Below, one piece after another: positions 1 to 11,470 of a DNA stretch of 64,000 nt. The stretch comes from Adiantum capillus-veneris (taxonomy: Eukaryota > Streptophyta > Polypodiopsida > Polypodiales > Pteridaceae). How positions within the stretch are numbered: the first letter of the stretch is position 1; every line of letters starts with the position of its first letter. The notes under the pieces were generated by a model. It ran no database searches. It saw only the letters and a program-made list of their open reading frames with translations, and was not told where the DNA came from. The stretch covers positions 45,639,598-45,703,597 of the forward strand of contig CM043962.1 of the NCBI GenBank assembly GCA_014529385.2. Direction: 5' to 3'. A program made the position numbers and the translations under genes.

Positions 1-912
1 TCTATTGCAGTAGGCTCTGAGGATATTTTCAATTACTTGATTAACTCTTTCAGTTTGGCCATTAGTTTGAGGATGATAAGCAGTACTAAAACATAATTGG
101 GTTCCAATAGCTTGAAACAATGATACCCAAAACTTTGAAGTAAAATTGGCATCAAGATCAGTGACAATCCTCTTGGGTAAACCATGAATTCTGAAAACCT
201 CCTTCACAAACAAACGAGCAATATCTGAAGCTGTAAAGGTTGTCTTGATTGGGATTAAGTGAGCCACTTTAGTAAGCAAGTCGACTATGACCATGATTGA
301 ATCATAGCCAGCTTGGACAAAAGGAAACCCGGTGATAAAGTCCATGCTAATATATTCCCATTTCATTTGGGGAATATCTAAAGGATGTAATTTACCTGGC
401 ATCTTTAGTCTCTTTGCCTTTAACCTTTGACAAGACAAACACTGCTTGACATAGCGAAGGACATCACCCTTCATTCCTTGCCAATAGTAACTTCTGCGAA
501 TTGCATTGATGGTTTTGGCATAACCTGGATGTCCTGAAGTTGGGCCATCGTGTGCTTCATATAGGATAGCATTCCTCAGGGTCGAATCCTTAGGTATGCA
601 TAATCGATTCCTATAGTAAATTTTCCCATCTTCTAAGGAGTAATGTAGAGGTTTAGTCTGATTTGATGATACCCTCTCTTCACGTAGGATACTAGCAAGC
701 ATCTGGTAATCTCTATCTCTGACAGCAGCATCCAAGACCTTGTCTAGAATAGGGTTGTTAGACATGGAAATTGCCCCCAGAAAAGCTTTACGGCTTAGGG
801 CATCTGCCACAACATTATCCTTACCTGGTCTAAATTTAATATCAAAATCATATTCGTGCATGAGCTCTATCCATCTCCTCTGTCTCATGTTAAGGTTAGG
901 TTGGGTAAAAAT
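1..912 (-). pseudogene. Ty3/gypsy element A: RNase H end and integrase (runs off window)
   Basis: Inserts element cDNA into the genome. The minus frame is open from 912 to the window edge and continues the RNase H of the neighbouring segment after one TAG at about 912-914. It ends RNase H with an ADALSRK motif. It then shows the HHCC zinc-binding N-terminus (HDGPTSGHPG, CLSC) and a DDE core: the Asp in MDFITGFP, the Asp in TDLDANF, and the Glu in YHPQTNGQTERVNQ. These are Ty3/gypsy hallmarks. The C-terminus lies outside the window. The upstream stop and frameshifts make this copy non-functional as it stands. Other domains of the same element continue to the right. Confidence 0.93.
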
Positions 913-1503
913 CTACTTAAGGCTCTTGCGATCTGTTACCAACTGGAATTTGCGTCCCAATAGATAATGTCTCCATAGCTTGAGAGCATGAATAACTGCT
1001 AGCAATTCTAAATCATGTGTAGCATAATTCACTTCATGAATCCTAAGCTTCCGAGAAGTATAAGCTACAGGCCTTCCTTCTTGAGTAAGGACTCCTCCTA
1101 ATGCAAGGTTACTAGCATCTGTGATCACCTCGAATTCTTGGGTGAAGTCTGGAAGTTTTAAGAGAGGTTGTGAATCAAGATACTCCTTAAGCTGTTTAAA
1201 GCAAGATTCATGTTTTTCTTCCCAAAGTATCGTTACTCCTTTCTTTAGCAAGTCGGTTAGTGGTGCAGCTTTAAGAGCATAGTCCTTTACAAAGATCCTG
1301 TACCACCCTGTGATACCTAAGAACCCTCTGACTTCGGTTTGTGAAGTGGGTTGAGGCCATTCCACAATATCTTTGACTTTGTCAGGGTCAACAGAGACTC
1401 CTTCAGGTGAAATGATAAACCCTAAGTAACAAACCTTAGGGGTAAAGAAGGTACATTTGCTTTTCTTTGCATACAGCTTATTTCGGCGTAAAAGCTCTAA
1501 CAC
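913..1503 (-). pseudogene. Ty3/gypsy element A: RT thumb and RNase H
   Basis: Second part of the reverse transcriptase polyprotein. It shows the thumb region with YLGFIISPEGVSVDPDK, the GFLGITGWYR motif, and an RNase H start at FEVITDASNLALGGVL, with later catalytic-type acidic residues in ATHDLELLAV and TDRKSLK. It is split from the upstream RT by a one-base frame change near 1553-1565 and a TAA near 1517. It is split from the downstream integrase by a TAG. The frame, order and strand fit one ancestral pol with the flanking segments. Confidence 0.92.
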
Positions 1504-1552
1504 TTTCTTAACATGTTAGAGTTCCTCTGATTTGGAAGAAATTAAGATATCG

Positions 1553-2584
1553 TCAAAGAATACTAGGACAATCCAAGAATTCTCTAAAGATATCGTGCAT
1601 CAGACGATTGAAAGTTGCAGGAGCATTCGTAAGTCCGAAAGCCATCACTGTAAATTCGTAATGACCATAACGAGTGTTGAAAGCTGTTTTGGAGATATCA
1701 GCCTCCTGGATTCGAATTTGATGATAGCCAGATCGAAGATCAATCTTCGTGAATATTTGGCCTCCATGTAATCTGTCCAGCATCTCATCAATACGAGGAA
1801 TTGGATATTTATTCTTGATGGTAACTTGATTTAAGCCCCTATAATCTATGCAAAGTCGAAGAGAGCCATCCTTTTTCTTTTGGAAGAGAACAGGTGCACC
1901 CCATGGAGATGTACTAGGTCGGATAAACCCTTGCTCAATCAACTGTTTGAGCTGCTCCTTGAGTTCTATAGCCTCTGGAAGTGACATCTTGTACGGCGCT
2001 CTTGAGATTGGTTCACTACCTGGAAATTTTTTGATTTCATGGTCTACCTCCCTAGGTGGTGGTAGTTCAGAAAGTTCAGCAGGGAAAACATCCGAAAATT
2101 CTTCTAGCCACATTGGTTCAGGGTTGGAAGAAGATTTTTCTACTTTGTTTACCTTGACTACAAAAATTTGTTGACCCTTGCGTAACCCTTTCAAAAGACG
2201 ATTAGCTTTGACCAAGTAAGCTTTTGGTCGTCCATTTTGGCCTTGAATAGCGACTTCTTGACCTTGGTTGTCCACAAAAGTAACACTTCCTTGGGCACAA
2301 TGGATATTGGCATTATGACTAGCTAACCAATCCATTCCAAGAATTCCGTCATAGATTCCTATGGGTAAGGTTCGAAAAGTAGCAGAAGTAGAGTATTCTC
2401 CCAACTTGAAATCTATTTTTCCCACAGTGTACTGAGATAACACCTCCTTTCCATTGGCTAATTCAACTCTCATCTTTCTTGCAGGGTGTTGATTAAGTCC
2501 TAACCTCCTTAAACATTTAGGTGACAAGAAAGAATGAGTACTACCACAATCAATAAGAAGCTCAAATTTTTCACCTTGCAGCAT
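1553..2584 (-). pseudogene. Ty3/gypsy element A: protease and reverse transcriptase
   Basis: 343 codons with an aspartic protease then RT. The protease motif is [11 protein letters not shown] near residues 9-19: a Cys sits where family members usually have Ser or Thr (DSG/DTG). The flap/ILG region is GILGMDWL. The RT has [46 protein letters not shown] and [10 protein letters not shown]. The FFDD catalytic motif lies just past the ORF end in another frame, so a frameshift separates it. The 5' end overlaps the gag ORF by about 14 bases in another frame, as in gag-pol frameshifting, but decay could give the same picture. Confidence 0.93.
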
Positions 2585-3488
2585 GTAGAGTTTCTCTTTC
2601 CTCTTGTTCTTCTCCCAATGTTGGTTCTCCTATGATAGCATTGACTCTGGCAGCCATTCCGCGCCCTCGACCTTGTCCTCCATTTCTTCCTCCACGATTT
2701 ATTATTTGGCCTCGTCCTCTAGCTCGATTAGGTGTATTTGCTGCGGAGACTCGCCTAGGACATACATTTTCGAAATGTCCTAGCTCGTTGCATTCATAGC
2801 ATCTAAGATCTGCATTTTGAGCTCCATTTGCTGAAGCTGCAACTATTGGATGAGTTTGGTGAACTGCGTGAACTTGCCTTTGGTTCCACATCATAGACCA
2901 TCCTCTCCTTCCAGCATTCCTTAAATTTCCATTTCATACCCTTTGAGAGTTTGACATCGCTTTAGCTAAGGGTTTAGCTCTTAAAAGTGCATCTTGCAAA
3001 TTTACATGCCTCATGGCTTCTAGACGAGTATTTAAAGGAGAATTTAGCCCTTGACAGAAACGGGATACTTGTTGATATGCGGTCATTGGCGGAGCATAGC
3101 GCCTAAGAGTTACAAATTTGGAGTAGTATTCTTCCACTGTAAGATGAAACTGACGTAAGTTGAAGAATTCATTCATCTTAAGGGATTCGTGTGCAGGTGG
3201 AAGATAACGTCCTTTGACAGCATACTTAATGTCTTCCCAAGTTTGAGTGTTTTGAGCTACTTGATTATCTTTGCAGTGTTGTTTCCACCAAAGCTTGACA
3301 TCCCCCGTGAGATGAAACATAGCCAACATTGCTTGGTTATCGGGAGTAGTATCAGCAGCAACAAAATAATCCTCCATCTCTTCGAGCCACACTTCAGCAT
3401 CGCGCTCAACTAGAGCTCCTTCCCCTTTGAAAGAGGGAAGTTTAGCTTGCTTGAGAAGTAGCTTTTTCTCTTGAAGAGATGTGTACAC
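2571..3488 (-). pseudogene. Ty3/gypsy element A: Gag with zinc knuckle
   Basis: Structural protein that packages element RNA. Codons from 3488 to 2934 encode a retrotransposon-gag domain: PSFKGEG near the start, AEVWLEEMEDYF, LTGDVKLWW, WEDIKYAVKGRYLPP, LRQFHLTVEEYYSKF. After a stop near 2934 a second piece (2894-2571) has a CX2CX4HX4C knuckle, CYECNELGHFENVC, and an Arg/Gly-rich tail (RGRGQIINRGG, GRGRG) expected to bind nucleic acid. The two pieces were one reading frame set, broken by stops around 2895-2935. Confidence 0.9.
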
Positions 3489-3670
3489 CGCACTCTGTGC
3501 AGTATAGATTAAGTGAAACTTTATTGGATACTCTATCTTTAATCCACTTTAAGGCAAGACTTGATCAGACAATAATACAAACAAAAGATAATATTAATCC
3601 AAACTTTATTTATATTCACATTATTTACTACCAAGGTTGGTAGTCTTTAGGTACAAGGATTGTAATGTCT

Positions 3671-4242
3671 CTATATTTTGAGTTTAGTGACTACAAAAGG
3701 ATAGGCTAAAGGATCAAAATAATAAGTTTCTTTTGACCCTTGAAAGCTACGAGATACACATATGGGTCGAATCCTACCACCATGGATAACTTTTGTAACT
3801 TGGTTATAGAACCATTGAGTCTGAGATATCTTTTCTCCTCCCAAGGTAATGGTAGTATCCGGATTCTTAGTACCAAGGAAAAGATAAACTTCGATGACTT
3901 TTAACTCCTCTGCCCAACGAAGTTTCTTGAGATTGGTATCCATGCACCATATCTTGTCAGCATCGATGGTATAGATTCCTCTAGATGGACTCCAGTTGAT
4001 ACCCCATCCTCTATGCATCCTTGGAATAGGTGGTCCAAACACCCTATCCAAAATCATCATCACCCTTTTTCGAAACTGATAATTCGGTGATTGGCATGCA
4101 TTTTCAAACATGATGGTGAACACCTGGAATTTCTCGTGGGCTGAATGAACATTTTCTTGTACCAGGAAAGTTCAGTCTTCAATACCATATAAAAACTCAA
4201 AACAATTTTTCTAGGTTCTTCTATTATTTCAAACATTCGCAT
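3671..4242 (-). CDS. Unassigned ORF between PBS and gag of element A
   Basis: Two overlapping minus-strand frames (4242-4060, then 4123-3671, about 150 codons) lie between the primer-binding site and gag. The longer reads MFENACQSPNYQFRKR near its start and ends YYFDPLAYPFVVTKLKI. It is rich in aromatic and basic residues and has no repeats or membrane segment. I recognise no domain. Chromoviruses normally have only a leader here, so this may be an extra ORF, an N-terminal Gag extension cut off by decay, or chance. One frame change between the two parts would join them. Confidence 0.4.
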
Positions 4243-4291
4243 CCTTCAATATCCAAACATCAATCTAAAAATCTCCCCAAGCTTTAACCTA

Positions 4292-4304
4292 GGCTCTGAT
4301 ACCA
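4292..4304 (-). promoter_or_regulatory. Primer-binding site, element A
   Basis: On the minus strand this reads TGGTATCAGAGCC, the complement of the 3' end of plant initiator Met-tRNA. It lies one base beyond the LTR end (CCTCACA) and about 800 bases before gag, as a reverse-transcription start should. Confidence 0.92.
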
Positions 4305-5871
4305 GTGTGAGGTCCCGCCCCTTGTCGAGAGGAGCGGAGTACCTTTGATAGGTCTCCAATCCTGAGAAAGAAAAACCAACGGACATTGCCTTAGCTACTA
4401 CGTAGCCACGGGCATGAACCGTTAGTGAAGGATTGGTCCTATCTCGCTATGGCGGAGCGTGACCACCATAACCCTATCTAAAAACTATCTGTAAACAATT
4501 ATACCTAAAAGTATAAATCTTAGAGTGACCAACCTGTGCGCTTTTTTCCCCATGTTTCAAAAGCACAACCGCCAAGGTTTGTCTCTTTTAAGATTTATGA
4601 CTAATAAAAAAAAATTCTAGCGTTGGAAAGTTACCCGACTCATCATGTCCACCCGTCCCTAGAATGATACTGTCGGGGTATCACTCTCCCACTTTCCACA
4701 CCACTCACCCTTCTTTTGTTATCTAATTACTACCACACTGTTAAAACATACATGTTCCTTTATTTTATTTATGATACTGGTTCGTTAAAACAACCCTTCA
4801 AACAATATTACAAACAATATTCAAACAAGAAGTCGTCCAATTTTAAACCAACAACCCTTGGATTAGGTTCACTCAAGAATCTCTACTGGCGCTATTTTGT
4901 CCGATCGGTATATACATTATTTATAAAAACCCTTGTCCTCATGAGCGTCCCATACCACTCGACAAGTACTCATTGTGCTAATCTGGACGTACTCCCATCA
5001 CAGCAACAACGGTGCCAATCTGGGCGTCCTCTCACGCCTCGGCAGCTGCCACATAATACCAGCGCTAATAAGTAGAGATACTTGAGAAAAACCATACCGA
5101 AGGTTTTGGACAAACATTCTTTCCTATAGCAACCAGTTTAACCAGACAATCTTTCCTACTTGTCAAACATATGACGATTTTCTTGGGGTTAAGTCCCGTG
5201 GTTTCGGTCCGTGTTTTCTTTTCATAAGGTAAATAATATATTCCTATGGTCTCGCATATGCAATGATGCATAACTTGAAACTGCAATACTAACCTGTACC
5301 ATAGCTCCGATTGGTCCGATTGGTGGAGACATAGCATTTTCCGCAGGGATTCCACCGTTACTTGTACCAGCTTCATGATCATTAGCGCCTTGGGTTCGAG
5401 CACGCATTGGAGCCATTTTTTTGTACTACACTTATGTTATACACTTAGAACTTTAAATTGGTCAATTTCCCTAGTAATCTCCTTGTTTTCAAAGAGAGTC
5501 TGTAATTTGAACCCTTGCCAACTCGGATTCACACTTAGCGTTGTTGTTCTACATCTAATTTCTATACATCAAATATTTGCTAATCTTAATTAATCAAAAA
5601 TTAAGTGTGTAAATTACGAGTGAAAGTTTAAGAATGCATTACTTTAATGCATGACATTTCTAATCCAATTCTAACTTCAATTCTATACTTCAACTAAATC
5701 AATTTTTAGTATTATTCAAAATTCTATTTAACCTAATTGACAATAACATTGGTGAATGAGAATTTCATCATGTATAATAAGAATATGATGAGTTCTCTTA
5801 TGTATTAACTTTTAATTAACAATATATAAGTTAATAGTGAAGATGTACTAACTAGAGAGAGTAAGTATACT

Positions 5872-6300
5872 TAGAGAGATTAGAGTAAGAGAAAACATAC
5901 ACACACATCTTTTCTAAAGTTAATTGAATCTTACTATCCATTAGAAAGATTAGAGTAAAAGAGAACGCACACACATACTTTTCTAAAGCTAATTGAATCT
6001 CACCAATCTATTAGAGAGATTAGAGTAAAAGATAACACACACACACATACACACACACACACATATCCTTCTTAAAGCTAATTGAATCTTACTAATCTAT
6101 TAGAAGATTAGAGTAATAGATAGCACACACACACACACACACACATAACCTGCTTAAAGCTAATTGAATCTTATTAATCTATTAGAGATTAGAGTAATAG
6201 ATAGCACACACACACACATATCTAATTGAATCTTGCTAATCTATTAGAGAGATTAGAGTAGGAGATAGCACACATACGCACATATCCTTCTTAAAACTAA
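5872..6300. repeat. Tandem repeat of about 70-85 bp with (AC)n cores
   Basis: About six imperfect units, each reading roughly TTAGAGAGATTAGAGTAA, an ACACAC run, then TAAAGCTAATTGAATCTTAC and ATCTATTAG. Unit length varies mainly with the AC run. It lies inside the LTR, on the transcribed side of its TATA box in minus orientation. Confidence 0.85.
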
Positions 6301-6450
6301 TTGAATGCTCAATTAATACACACCTTATTAGTCCACTAGAGTTTTTGCTCTCTTAGTGGTTTGTGGACGCCTTCTCTCTAAGAGAAGTGGCAGCACTTCG
6401 TGAGCGCTATAGAGGCAATCTCTATGTTTAAAGTGTGAGCATGGATGCTC

Positions 6451-6458
6451 TATTTATA
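6451..6458 (-). promoter_or_regulatory. TATA box in LTR of element A
   Basis: The minus strand reads TATAAATA in the context CTGCTATAAATAGAGC, about 630 bases into the 2.8-kb LTR. This is the best core promoter candidate for minus-strand transcription of element A. Confidence 0.55.
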
Positions 6459-6522
6459 GCAGAAAAGAAAACGTCCAACTTTTTTTTTTCCAAAAAAAAT
6501 AATAATTGTTTTAATTTTTTTA

Positions 6523-6526
<4 letters not shown>

Positions 6527-6555
<29 letters not shown>
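6527..6555. repeat. (TA)n microsatellite
   Basis: Uninterrupted TA dinucleotide run followed by a T-tract, inside the LTR. It is flanked by A/T-rich DNA. Confidence 0.95.
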
Positions 6556-6558
<3 letters not shown>

Positions 6559-7088
6559 TTCCCACCCAAAAATCATACCCGCGTTTTTGGTACCCTTGTG
6601 GTACCCATGAGCTTGACCACTTTGTCATTATCATCAAAAGATAAGGCCACACAGCCCCCCCCCTCATTAAGATTAGTCAAGAGTAGCCTCTCCTTTTTCA
6701 TGTGACAGTGTGTCCCACTTTGTCCCCTTCTATGTGAGTCCATGTGCCTCATTTGTCATCCCTGTGTATTCTTTTGTCTTTATAATTATTTTATTTATTT
6801 CCTTAATAATAATTTACTATACATTTTTAAGTTAAACTTTACAGTTTTATATTAACTTTACAGTAGTAAAAGAAAATTCTACAATCAGTAAATAAGTCTT
6901 GCAATAAGTTAGTTAGTGATTCATATAGCTAAACATGTCATAATTTTGTAGCGTAAATTTTAATTTCTAAGTTTTCTCAACCTACGATTCATAATTTGAA
7001 CTCGAATATCTTAAATAAGGAGTGATGGTTCAAAAAAATACAAATGCGTAATAGAACTTGTGTGCAATTTGAAAGTATAGACCTTACA

Positions 7089-7505
7089 ATCTCCCCAACT
7101 TAGAATTTGAGATGCCCTCATCTCAAGAACAGTGAAGGGTAATGCTTAAGAATGGATGTCTCATCTTCCCAAGTAGCATCTTCTAGAGGGAAATCCTTCC
7201 ATATGATAAGATGTTCTTTGATGGATCTATTCCTAAGCTTTCTCTCTCGAGTTTCTAGGATAGTATCAGGTTGGAGTTGTAGAACATCTTGAGCAGGTAA
7301 AATGATTTTCTCATCATCAAGGACATGGTCAGGGTTATATACATAAGGTTTTAAGAGACTTACATGAAATACATCATGCACTTTGAGATGAGAAGGGAGT
7401 TTTAGTTTATAAGCTTGATCACTTACAACCTTGATTATTTAGTAAGGTCCACAATATCGGTAGCTAAGCTTCTTATACCTTCCGAGGGATATGTTGAAAC
7501 TCACT
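7089..7505 (-). pseudogene. Chromovirus integrase tail with chromodomain and PPT
   Basis: 3' end of a minus-strand Ty3 pol. It shows a GPY/F-type module (YRYCGPY, with a stop just after), then [20 protein letters not shown] chromodomain follows: [16 protein letters not shown], then ILKHYPSLF. Chromodomains steer integration through histone marks. The stop near 7118 is followed by the polypurine tract GTTGGGGAGAT (7089-7099), which abuts the LTR start at 7088. The upstream part ends at about 7505, where a plus-strand chromovirus begins. It is probably the previous tandem copy of element A. Confidence 0.87.
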
Positions 7506-8018
7506 CGTTAGAATGTCTGACAAGCGCAGGATTGGTATAAGAAGTACGCTCATGAGAAACGTCAAAAAATTACCTTTGAGGAAGGGGAGGAAGTATTTTT
7601 ACGTGTGCCAGAGCATTCAAAAATTCTAAAAATTGGGCCACAACTAAATTATCTCCAAGATATTGTGGGACTTTCAAAATACTCAAGTGAGTTGGTGATC
7701 GTGCCTACAAACTATCGTTACCCACACATTTTCGTATCCATCCGGTGTTTCATGTAAGCCATTTACGTAAGTGATTACAAGACAACAATGTCATTGAACA
7801 ACAAATTCTGGTCGGTTTTGTTGAACCTCCTCCCCTAGCGCATGAACCTGAACGATGAATTCTTGACTATCATGATTTAATCATGTACGTTGACAAGTTT
7901 TAATCGAGTGGAAAGATCGACATGAGGAAGGTGCCACTTGGGAAAACATTAGTGCTCTTAAGAAGAAGTTTTCCACTTTTGTTTTCGAGGACAAAAACTA
8001 TTCCTTAAGGGGGGGTAA
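7506..8018 (+). pseudogene. Plus-strand chromovirus integrase tail, chromodomain and PPT
   Basis: Decayed 3' end of a second Ty3 chromovirus. In shifting frames it reads ITFEEGEEVFLRVP, then KLSPRYCGTFKILK, LPTHFRIHPVFHVSHLRK, and a chromodomain core IEWKDRHEEGATWEN. Stops (TGA, TGA, TAA) and at least two frame changes break it. A polypurine tract AAGGGGGGG lies at 8007-8015, after which an LTR begins. Its sequence differs from the minus-strand tail next door, so this is a different family. Confidence 0.82.
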
Positions 8019-8160
8019 TGTCAAGAGAAGAGCAAGGCCAGGGAGTCACGGATTGGGCCAGGGGCCAGGCTAGGCAGGGTGGAGAGAAGATCCGTCTAGG
8101 GCAAGAGGCTAGGAGCCTGCCTTTATATTGGGACGTTGGGAGGAGGATCCTAAGGTTTAG
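8019..8160 (+). mobile_element. LTR start of the plus-strand chromovirus (truncated)
   Basis: Begins TGTCAAGAGAAGAG three bases after the polypurine tract. It is GC-rich (GGGCCAGGGGCCAGGC) and stops at about 8160, where coding sequence of another element starts. The right boundary is approximate. Confidence 0.55.
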
Positions 8161-8181
8161 TCACCCAAGGATTTACAAGAG

Positions 8182-9847
8182 ATGCAAGATACATATTCGA
8201 CAGAAACTATGTCATATGATAGTGATGTTTCATCTACATCATCAGAAGAAAGTATAGAGGAAGGCTTGATGCAATTATGTCCTGATCTATTTGGGATAAG
8301 TGTAAAAAAGGAAGCATTGCTGCATGATGTGAAGGTCAAGGAGGAGAAGAATAATACAAAAGCAATTGTAGAGCCTGCCAAAGTGAATACAAGGAGTATG
8401 CTAGGAGAGGACTTAATAGAGAAAGAAAAGAAGGAGTATGAAGACATGTTTACAAAGTTTCCAAAGGTATTCACCACTGAATATACGGACTTGCAAGGAG
8501 CTAACGGGGTCGAGCATAGGATCAATCTAAAAGAAGGTGCCAATACAAAGGTTCAAAAGCTTAGGAGGTTGGGGGTCATTCATGAGAGGGCACTTTGTGA
8601 ATAGGTGACGAAGCTTTTGCAGGCAGATTTCATCTTTAGAGTGGAGGAATTTGAATGGGTCTCTCTAGTAGTTGTTGTGCCCAAGAAGAACAAAAGATTT
8701 AGGATATGTGTTGATTTCAAACCTTTAAATGCCACCACAAAAAGGAATCATTATCCACTACCCTTCCTGGATGAAATCCTCAATCAAGTTGTAGGTCATG
8801 AGCACTACTCAATCATGGATGGATTTTTTGGCTACTTTCAGATCTTGATAGCGATGAAGATCTATTGAAGACGACCTTCATTACTCCTTGGGGTTGTTTT
8901 GCCTACAAAAGAATGCCTTTTGGACTGGTTAATGCATATGCTACCTTCCAAGGATGGATGAATAGAGTGTTTGGTCCGTACTTGGTTAAGTTCATTTGAG
9001 TTTTCATGGATGACATCGCATGTTATAGCTCCAAGGTCACACATTTGGAGAAGCTGAGGTTGAGTTTTGAAAGGCTTCAACAAGAGGGTGGGCAACTCAA
9101 CCCAAAGAAGTGTAAGTTTGCTCATGCGAGAGTCCATTTTCTAGGACACGTGGTTTCCCAAAATGGAATAGAAGCCGATCCAAAGAAAGATAAGGTTTTA
9201 TTGCTTATGGATCCGCCCAGCAACACAAAGGATTTGGCATCATTTGTGCATAAGCTCAGGTACCTGTTAGGTTTTTTTGGATTCTATGTCAATATGTGTA
9301 TCCTCTCCATAAATTGAGTCAAATAGTTCAAGGGTTCGAGTGGAATGAGGACATGCAATAGGCTTTTGATGGTATCAAGGAGGTATTGTGTGCTCTAACA
9401 ACAGTGCGTTTTCCTGACTTGCAATCGCTTTTCTATGTATCTATTAGTGTGGGGTTAGTAGATTTTGGGTCGGTGCTCTTACAAAAACAGGGAAGGAACT
9501 TCAAGCCAGTCTATTTTGAGAGCAAGATGAAAAATGTAAGCGAGGTCTCCTACAAAGACATGGAACAGTGGGTATTTGCCTTAGTTCTTGCTTGTTGCAG
9601 GTTCAAAACATATCTGTTGCCCCAAAAGTTCTATGTGCTTACCACATAAAACCTATTGCTCGATGTAGTACAACATTTGAAGCCTAGCAAGCGCATCTTA
9701 AAGTGGACTTTGGAGCTTCAAGAGTATGAGTTTGAGTTTAAAGTGGATCATTCTCTTAAAGCTCACTTGGGGAACATAGTGGTACAAAAGAAGGGGAGCT
9801 TCCATCTTACCCAAGGGTTGACAAAGATGATCATGAAGAGGAAGTAG
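8182..9847 (+). pseudogene. Tat-like Ty3/gypsy pol: RT and RNase H
   Basis: Broken reverse transcriptase-RNase H. The first part is acidic linker (SSTSSEESIEEG), then the RT lead-in. After a TAG at 8602 come VVVPKKNKRFRICVDFKPLN and a YSIMDGFFGYFQI motif. A frame change near 8862 and a TGA near 8998 precede the catalytic FMDD at about 9005, followed by LNPKKCKFAHARVHFLGHVVS. RNase H follows (VGLVDFGSVLLQKQGR, FESKMKNVSEVSY, ending near FEFKVDHSLKAHLGNIV). Stops fall near 9315 and 9647. Its style and the downstream second RNase H suggest the Tat lineage. Confidence 0.88.
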
Positions 9848-9867
9848 ATATTATAGATGCATATACA

Positions 9868-10446
9868 ATGATGTTTGATGGTGCATACATTAAAGTTCTT
9901 CAAAAGGCAAGTGGTGGGGTAGTCATTAAGAACCTAAAAGGTGATGTAATCTTTTCTAGAGCTTACGATCTTGATGAAGTTGAAAGTAACAATGAGGCCG
10001 AGTATCTCACACTTTTCCTTGGGTCGAAGAAGTGTGTTGAGTTTGGATTGAAGAGGGTCATTACAAAAGGGGATGCACTGCTAGTCATGAATCAATTGCT
10101 TGGTTTGTGGAATGTTAAGAAAGACAATTTGAAGAAGTGGTTCTATGGCATCAAGAAGCTTTTGCATGAGTTTGAGAAGATACAATTTAAGCATGTTCCT
10201 GGTGAGCAGAGTAAAGAAGCTGATGAGTTGGCTAGGGACAAGTTAGATGCCTTGGTAGCTCCTTTAAAGGTCAAGGAAGCCTTGTATGTAGGAAGGGAAT
10301 CATTGCAAGATGTAGAAGTATTTCTTGGTAAAGGGCAATGTCCAGAGGGCATGTCAAAGGTTCGAGGTAAGAGAATAGTTGCAAAAGCAAGGAGCTACAC
10401 ATTGGTAGGTGAGGATCTCATGTTTTATGCAAGGATAGCATCTTAA
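9868..10446 (+). pseudogene. Second, archaeal-type RNase H of the Tat-like element
   Basis: 192-codon open frame with an RNase H fold separate from the one upstream. Candidate catalytic acids are the Asp in MMFDGAY (residue 4), the Glu in ESNNEAEYLTL, the Asp in TKGDALLV and a late Asp in EADELARD. This second RNase H is known from the plant Tat lineage (Ogre/Retand/TatI-III). After the stop, the usual integrase lead-in (LILEHYREET, then SHQG) runs on to about 10520 and breaks off. An integrase that starts at nearly the same point lies at 32051-32449. Confidence 0.82.
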
Positions 10447-11005
<559 letters not shown>

Positions 11006-11027
11006 AGGGACTGCAGCCCAGGTCGGA

Positions 11028-11056
11028 AAAGAAGAAGAAGAAGAAGAAGAAGAAGA
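11028..11056. repeat. (GAA)n microsatellite
   Basis: Short run of GAA trinucleotides ending in GAGAG, between two long (GA)n tracts. Confidence 0.9.
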
Positions 11057-11132
11057 GAGTTGCAGTCTACAGTGTGTTGCGTTTTCCTTGCTGCGGAGGG
11101 GAGAGAGTCGTTCATCTTGGCTGACTCGTAGC

Positions 11133-11258
<126 letters not shown>

Positions 11259-11470
11259 AGTTCATCTTAGCTAAGGGCGAAGCGTTTTCCTTGCTGCCGG
11301 GGGAAGAGAGAGAGAGAGGCCACCACAAGCTCCTGTCTGAGGTATGTTTCCAGCTCTTGGGTTAGCTCTGTTTCGTAGCTTCTCTTGAGAAAAGAAATCC
11401 ATATGAGGAGCTGCTCTTGTGGAATGGGGCCTGCCATTCTTCTTTGCCCTTCTTCCTCTGCAACTCATCT

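Larger units (their letters stand above)
4306..7088 (-). mobile_element. LTR of Ty3/gypsy element A (about 2.8 kb)
   Basis: In minus orientation it begins TGTAAGG directly after a polypurine tract and ends CCTCACA one base before the primer-binding site. The termini thus form a short imperfect inverted repeat. It holds no convincing coding sequence. It contains an AC-rich tandem repeat (about 5872-6300), a TATA box (6451-6458) and a (TA)n run (6527-6555). Element sequence continues on both sides: an integrase tail to the right and PBS-gag-pol to the left. The second LTR of either copy is not in the window, so the boundaries rest on PPT, PBS and TG/CA alone. Confidence 0.82.
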
